Shown: positions 8,154 through 9,649 of the stretch, in pieces | Numbering within the stretch: position 1 is the stretch's first letter | Layout: every line of letters starts with the position of its first letter | NCBI GenBank assembly: GCA_002315875.1 | Contig: DCIL01000019.1 | Coordinates: 1-9,649 of the forward strand | DNA length: 9,649 nt | Source: Verrucomicrobia bacterium UBA1727 | GTDB lineage: Bacteria; Verrucomicrobiota; Kiritimatiellia; RFP12; UBA1067 | Direction: 5' to 3' | Notes under the pieces: model-generated | Told to the model about the DNA's origin: nothing | Databases searched by the model: none | The model's input: the letters and a program-made list of their open reading frames with translations, nothing else | Position numbers and translations under genes: made by a program

Positions 8154-9192
8154 CGATTTCCTCCTTGATAGCACTCACATTTCCGCTTTCAAGCGCGGCA
8201 TTCCAGCGCTCGCAAAGCTCACCGCATTCCCCGCCGAGCGAGGTCTCGATCTTGAGTCCCGCGGCCGCATAGTCAAAGAACTTATTTGGAATACCGACGA
8301 ATGAATCGTCCCTCATCGGAATGATGCCGGTATCACAGCGCGCGAAGAGCTCGGTGAGTGCGGACGACTCGAGGTATCCGTGCTGGCGAATTCGCGGACA
8401 CGAAGTCTCGATGCGTCCGTTTGCGGCGATGTCGAGCGTGAGCGATTCATCGGCCTCGACCTTCTGCACCCAGGGCGTAAGGTCATAACTAAGGCCCATC
8501 GCACCGGCATAGACGTAGTGGCGGGGGAAGGGAAAAGGTGTAGATTGAAGGTGTAGGTGCAGGGGAAGGTGTAGGTGCAGGGGAAGATCGATTCCGAGAT
8601 AGGCACGATAGTAATCGTTGCGGCCGCAAAGCTTGAGATAGCGATCACAGACCCCGGTAACTAAATCGGCTCGCGCGTAGGCCCAACGCGCGGCACAACG
8701 AAGCGGAAAGAGCGCAAGGCGAACGAGCCATCCGAAACCGCGCGGCGCGAGGCGATAGAAGGTCTCGGGCCAGGCATCTTGAATGTCGACAACCGTCTTC
8801 ACGCCGAATTTGCGTCCGAACTTAAGCGCCGCAATCGCGCCGCTCACCGTCGGCATGGAAACTACGAGCAGTTCGGGCTTTACGGCGTCCGCGGCATATC
8901 GCGCCACCGCAAGACGATACCAGCGAGCGGCATAAACAAAATGACTCCACACCCGCCGAATCGAAACATTGCGGCTATAGCATGGCGTTGCCACGAACAC
9001 CACACCTACACCTACACCTACACCTCCCATCTTCTCTCTTCTCTTTTTCTTATTCGCGTGCGAGAAGTCGGAGGTAAAGAGAATCGCCTCGTGACCTGCC
9101 CGAACGAAGGCGTCGGCCATGAGGCGATAGCGTTGTTTCCTGTAGCCCTCTTCGGGCAGATTGTCGAACGGATTCTGAAGCCAGACCTTCAT
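8077..9192 (-). CDS. GT4-like (GT-B fold) glycosyltransferase with in-frame repeat insertions
   Basis: Predicted to transfer a sugar from a nucleotide donor during surface-polysaccharide assembly at the cytoplasmic face of the membrane; donor and acceptor are unknown. The 371-residue product starts MKVWLQNPFDNLPEEGYRKQRY, the acceptor-side domain start of WbuB-like GT4 proteins, followed by FTSDFSH (39-45). VVDIQDAWPETFY (134-146) and the donor-domain motif IPMRDDSFVGIPNKFFDYAAAGL (291-313) are typical of the family. The ATG at 9192 is chosen because homology-like sequence starts there; an 18-codon upstream extension lies inside rbfA and is disregarded. The start is 1 nt after the rbfA stop, without a clear Shine-Dalgarno, so coupling is likely. 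Two low-complexity stretches, GGVGVGVGVV (56-65) and PLHLHLPLHLHL (204-215), come from tandem DNA repeats. The last 25 residues overlap the next gene and may not be conserved. Confidence 0.88.
   Translation of the reverse strand: MKVWLQNPFDNLPEEGYRKQRYRLMADAFVRAGHEAILFTSDFSHANKKKRREKMGGVGVGVGVVFVATPCYSRNVSIRRVWSHFVYAARWYRLAVARYAADAVKPELLVVSMPTVSGAIAALKFGRKFGVKTVVDIQDAWPETFYRLAPRGFGWLVRLALFPLRCAARWAYARADLVTGVCDRYLKLCGRNDYYRAYLGIDLPLHLHLPLHLHLQSTPFPFPRHYVYAGAMGLSYDLTPWVQKVEADESLTLDIAANGRIETSCPRIRQHGYLESSALTELFARCDTGIIPMRDDSFVGIPNKFFDYAAAGLKIETSLGGECGELCERWNAALESGNVSAIKEEIDATEIYDEYVGAVLRRTGLCRTGDV
8160..8166 (-). promoter_or_regulatory. Strong Shine-Dalgarno inside the glycosyltransferase gene
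   Basis: AAGGAGG, 6 nt before the ATG at 8153. It decides the start of the glycosidase-like gene, since a start at 8174 would place this site inside the coding region and leave no ribosome site. The same bases encode Ile-Lys-Glu-Glu (residues 342-345) of the glycosyltransferase. Confidence 0.85.
8547..8586 (+). repeat. 18-bp tandem repeat, 2.2 copies, encoding Leu-Pro-Leu-His
   Basis: The unit GAAGGTGTAGGTGCAGGG (plus strand) occurs twice without mismatch (8547-8564, 8565-8582), followed by the first 4 bases of a third copy. A degenerate fragment with GGTGTAG lies just before it (8533-8546), and a G-rich lead-in (8523-8532) precedes that. The unit length is a multiple of three, so the glycosyltransferase frame is kept; it reads as alternating Leu with Pro or His on the minus strand. 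Confidence 0.9.
9002..9025 (-). repeat. Hexanucleotide tandem repeat, 4 copies, encoding Gly-Val
   Basis: Four perfect copies of AGGTGT on the minus strand (ACACCT on plus), with a partial copy continuing towards 8999. They encode GVGVGVGV in the glycosyltransferase. The tract is flanked by a polypyrimidine run on the plus strand (9026-9053), which encodes KKKRREKMG. The unit is in frame. Confidence 0.9.
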
Positions 9193-9193
9193 G

Positions 9194-9544
9194 TCAGGTC
9201 TGGGGCAGCGAATTGAGGATCGCGAGAACCTCGTCCCCCTTCTCAAGCGAAAGATCGAGTTGGAAATTAAGCCGCGGCGTGAACTTGATCTTCACCTCGC
9301 GGTTGATGATGTCCTGAAAGCGGCGGGCGTGATGCTTCAGGTGCTGGATGGCGGTCTCCTTGAGCTCATCGTCACCGAAGACGGACACGCGGACCGTCGC
9401 ATCGCGCAGGTCCTTGCCGCAGGTGACTCCGGTGACGGTGATGAAACCGGGCTGAACGGTATCGCCCTGCATCACGGAGAACATCGACTCGGCGATGACC
9501 CGCTTCAGCAGGGAATTGATTCGCTCTAATCTATCGACACCCAT
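9194..9544 (-). CDS. rbfA: Ribosome-binding factor A
   Basis: Small KH-like protein that binds the 30S subunit and assists late 16S rRNA maturation and cold adaptation. The 116-residue length is normal. Family features are an N-terminal helix (RLERINSLLKRVIAESM), a central strand pair FITVTGVTCGKDLRDATVRVSVFG (34-57), and the C-terminal segment REVKIKFTPRLNFQLDLSLEKGDEV (82-106), which matches the family's usual P-x-L-x-F-x-x-D ending. The ATG at 9544 follows the infB stop by 3 nt, so the pair forms the usual infB-rbfA unit, probably translationally coupled; a GAGG 12 nt upstream is a weak ribosome site. Downstream the familiar truB or ribF neighbour is absent and a glycosyltransferase begins 1 nt after the stop. 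Confidence 0.94.
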   Translation of the reverse strand: MGVDRLERINSLLKRVIAESMFSVMQGDTVQPGFITVTGVTCGKDLRDATVRVSVFGDDELKETAIQHLKHHARRFQDIINREVKIKFTPRLNFQLDLSLEKGDEVLAILNSLPQT

Positions 9545-9547
9545 GGT

Positions 9548-9649
9548 TTAGAGGGACCTCGGCAGTTCCTCGAGCGAGTAGCACTCGATCGTATCGCCGA
9601 CCTGGAAGTCCTCGAAATTGGCGAAGCACACGCCGCACTCCTGCTGTCC
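9548..9649 (-). CDS. infB: Translation initiation factor IF-2, C-terminal 33 residues (partial at window edge)
   Basis: Only the last 33 codons and the TAA are present; the gene continues past the right edge. The reading GQQECGVCFANFEDFQVGDT followed by IECYSLEELPRSL matches the end of IF-2 domain IV (C2), the part that binds fMet-tRNA; the family consensus there is close to GYECGI-x-x-NFND-x-x-x-GD-x-IE. Cys5 of the fragment belongs to the conserved ECG. Location directly ahead of rbfA confirms the call. Too short to appear as an open reading frame with its own start. Confidence 0.93.
   Translation of the reverse strand, partial: GQQECGVCFANFEDFQVGDTIECYSLEELPRSL

Noticed and set aside
8547..9025. 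The hexamer tracts as a CRISPR array or telomere-like end
   Set aside because: There are no spacers of regular length between repeats, copy numbers are tiny, and the tracts sit in frame inside a coding gene.
9193..9246. An 18-codon N-terminal extension of the glycosyltransferase
   Set aside because: It lies inside rbfA in another frame, is Arg- and Ser-rich, and the family-like sequence begins at the ATG at 9192.

Overview
The window is a compact, colinear stretch of a bacterial chromosome with moderately high GC. Every gene I can support lies on the minus strand, so transcription runs from the right edge (about 9649) to the left edge (1). The housekeeping proteins are clearly bacterial: IF-2, RbfA, DNA polymerase IV, dCMP deaminase and triosephosphate isomerase. 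A giant secreted protein made of autotransporter-associated beta-strand repeats and laminin-G-like modules, together with an exported glycosidase-like enzyme, fits an uncultured Kiritimatiellota, Lentisphaerota or other PVC-type anaerobe. That placement is inferred from gene style and is not proven by the sequence.

Layout in transcription order: the 3' end of infB (9548-9649), rbfA (9194-9544), a GT4-like glycosyltransferase (8077-9192), a secreted TIM-barrel glycosidase-like protein (6204-8153) and dinB (5062-6207). These five are packed with gaps of 3 and 1 nt, then overlaps of 77 and 4 nt, and look like one operon. A 56-nt gap carrying a sigma70-like promoter and a good Shine-Dalgarno leads to the 1412-residue secreted beta-strand-repeat protein (767-5005). 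A 68-nt gap with a second sigma70-like promoter leads to a dCMP deaminase (216-698), followed after 13 nt by the start of tpiA (1-202, cut by the window edge).

The least ordinary part is the glycosyltransferase. Its coding sequence is interrupted in frame by two short tandem-repeat tracts built on the same GGTGTA-type hexamer, placed in opposite orientations about 415 bp apart. They encode Gly-Val and Leu-His low-complexity stretches that look like insertions in surface loops of an otherwise normal GT-B fold. Its 3' end also overlaps the next gene by 77 nt, with that gene's AAGGAGG ribosome site buried inside the glycosyltransferase codons. No CRISPR array, transposase, rRNA or tRNA was seen, and no intergenic stretch exceeds 70 nt.
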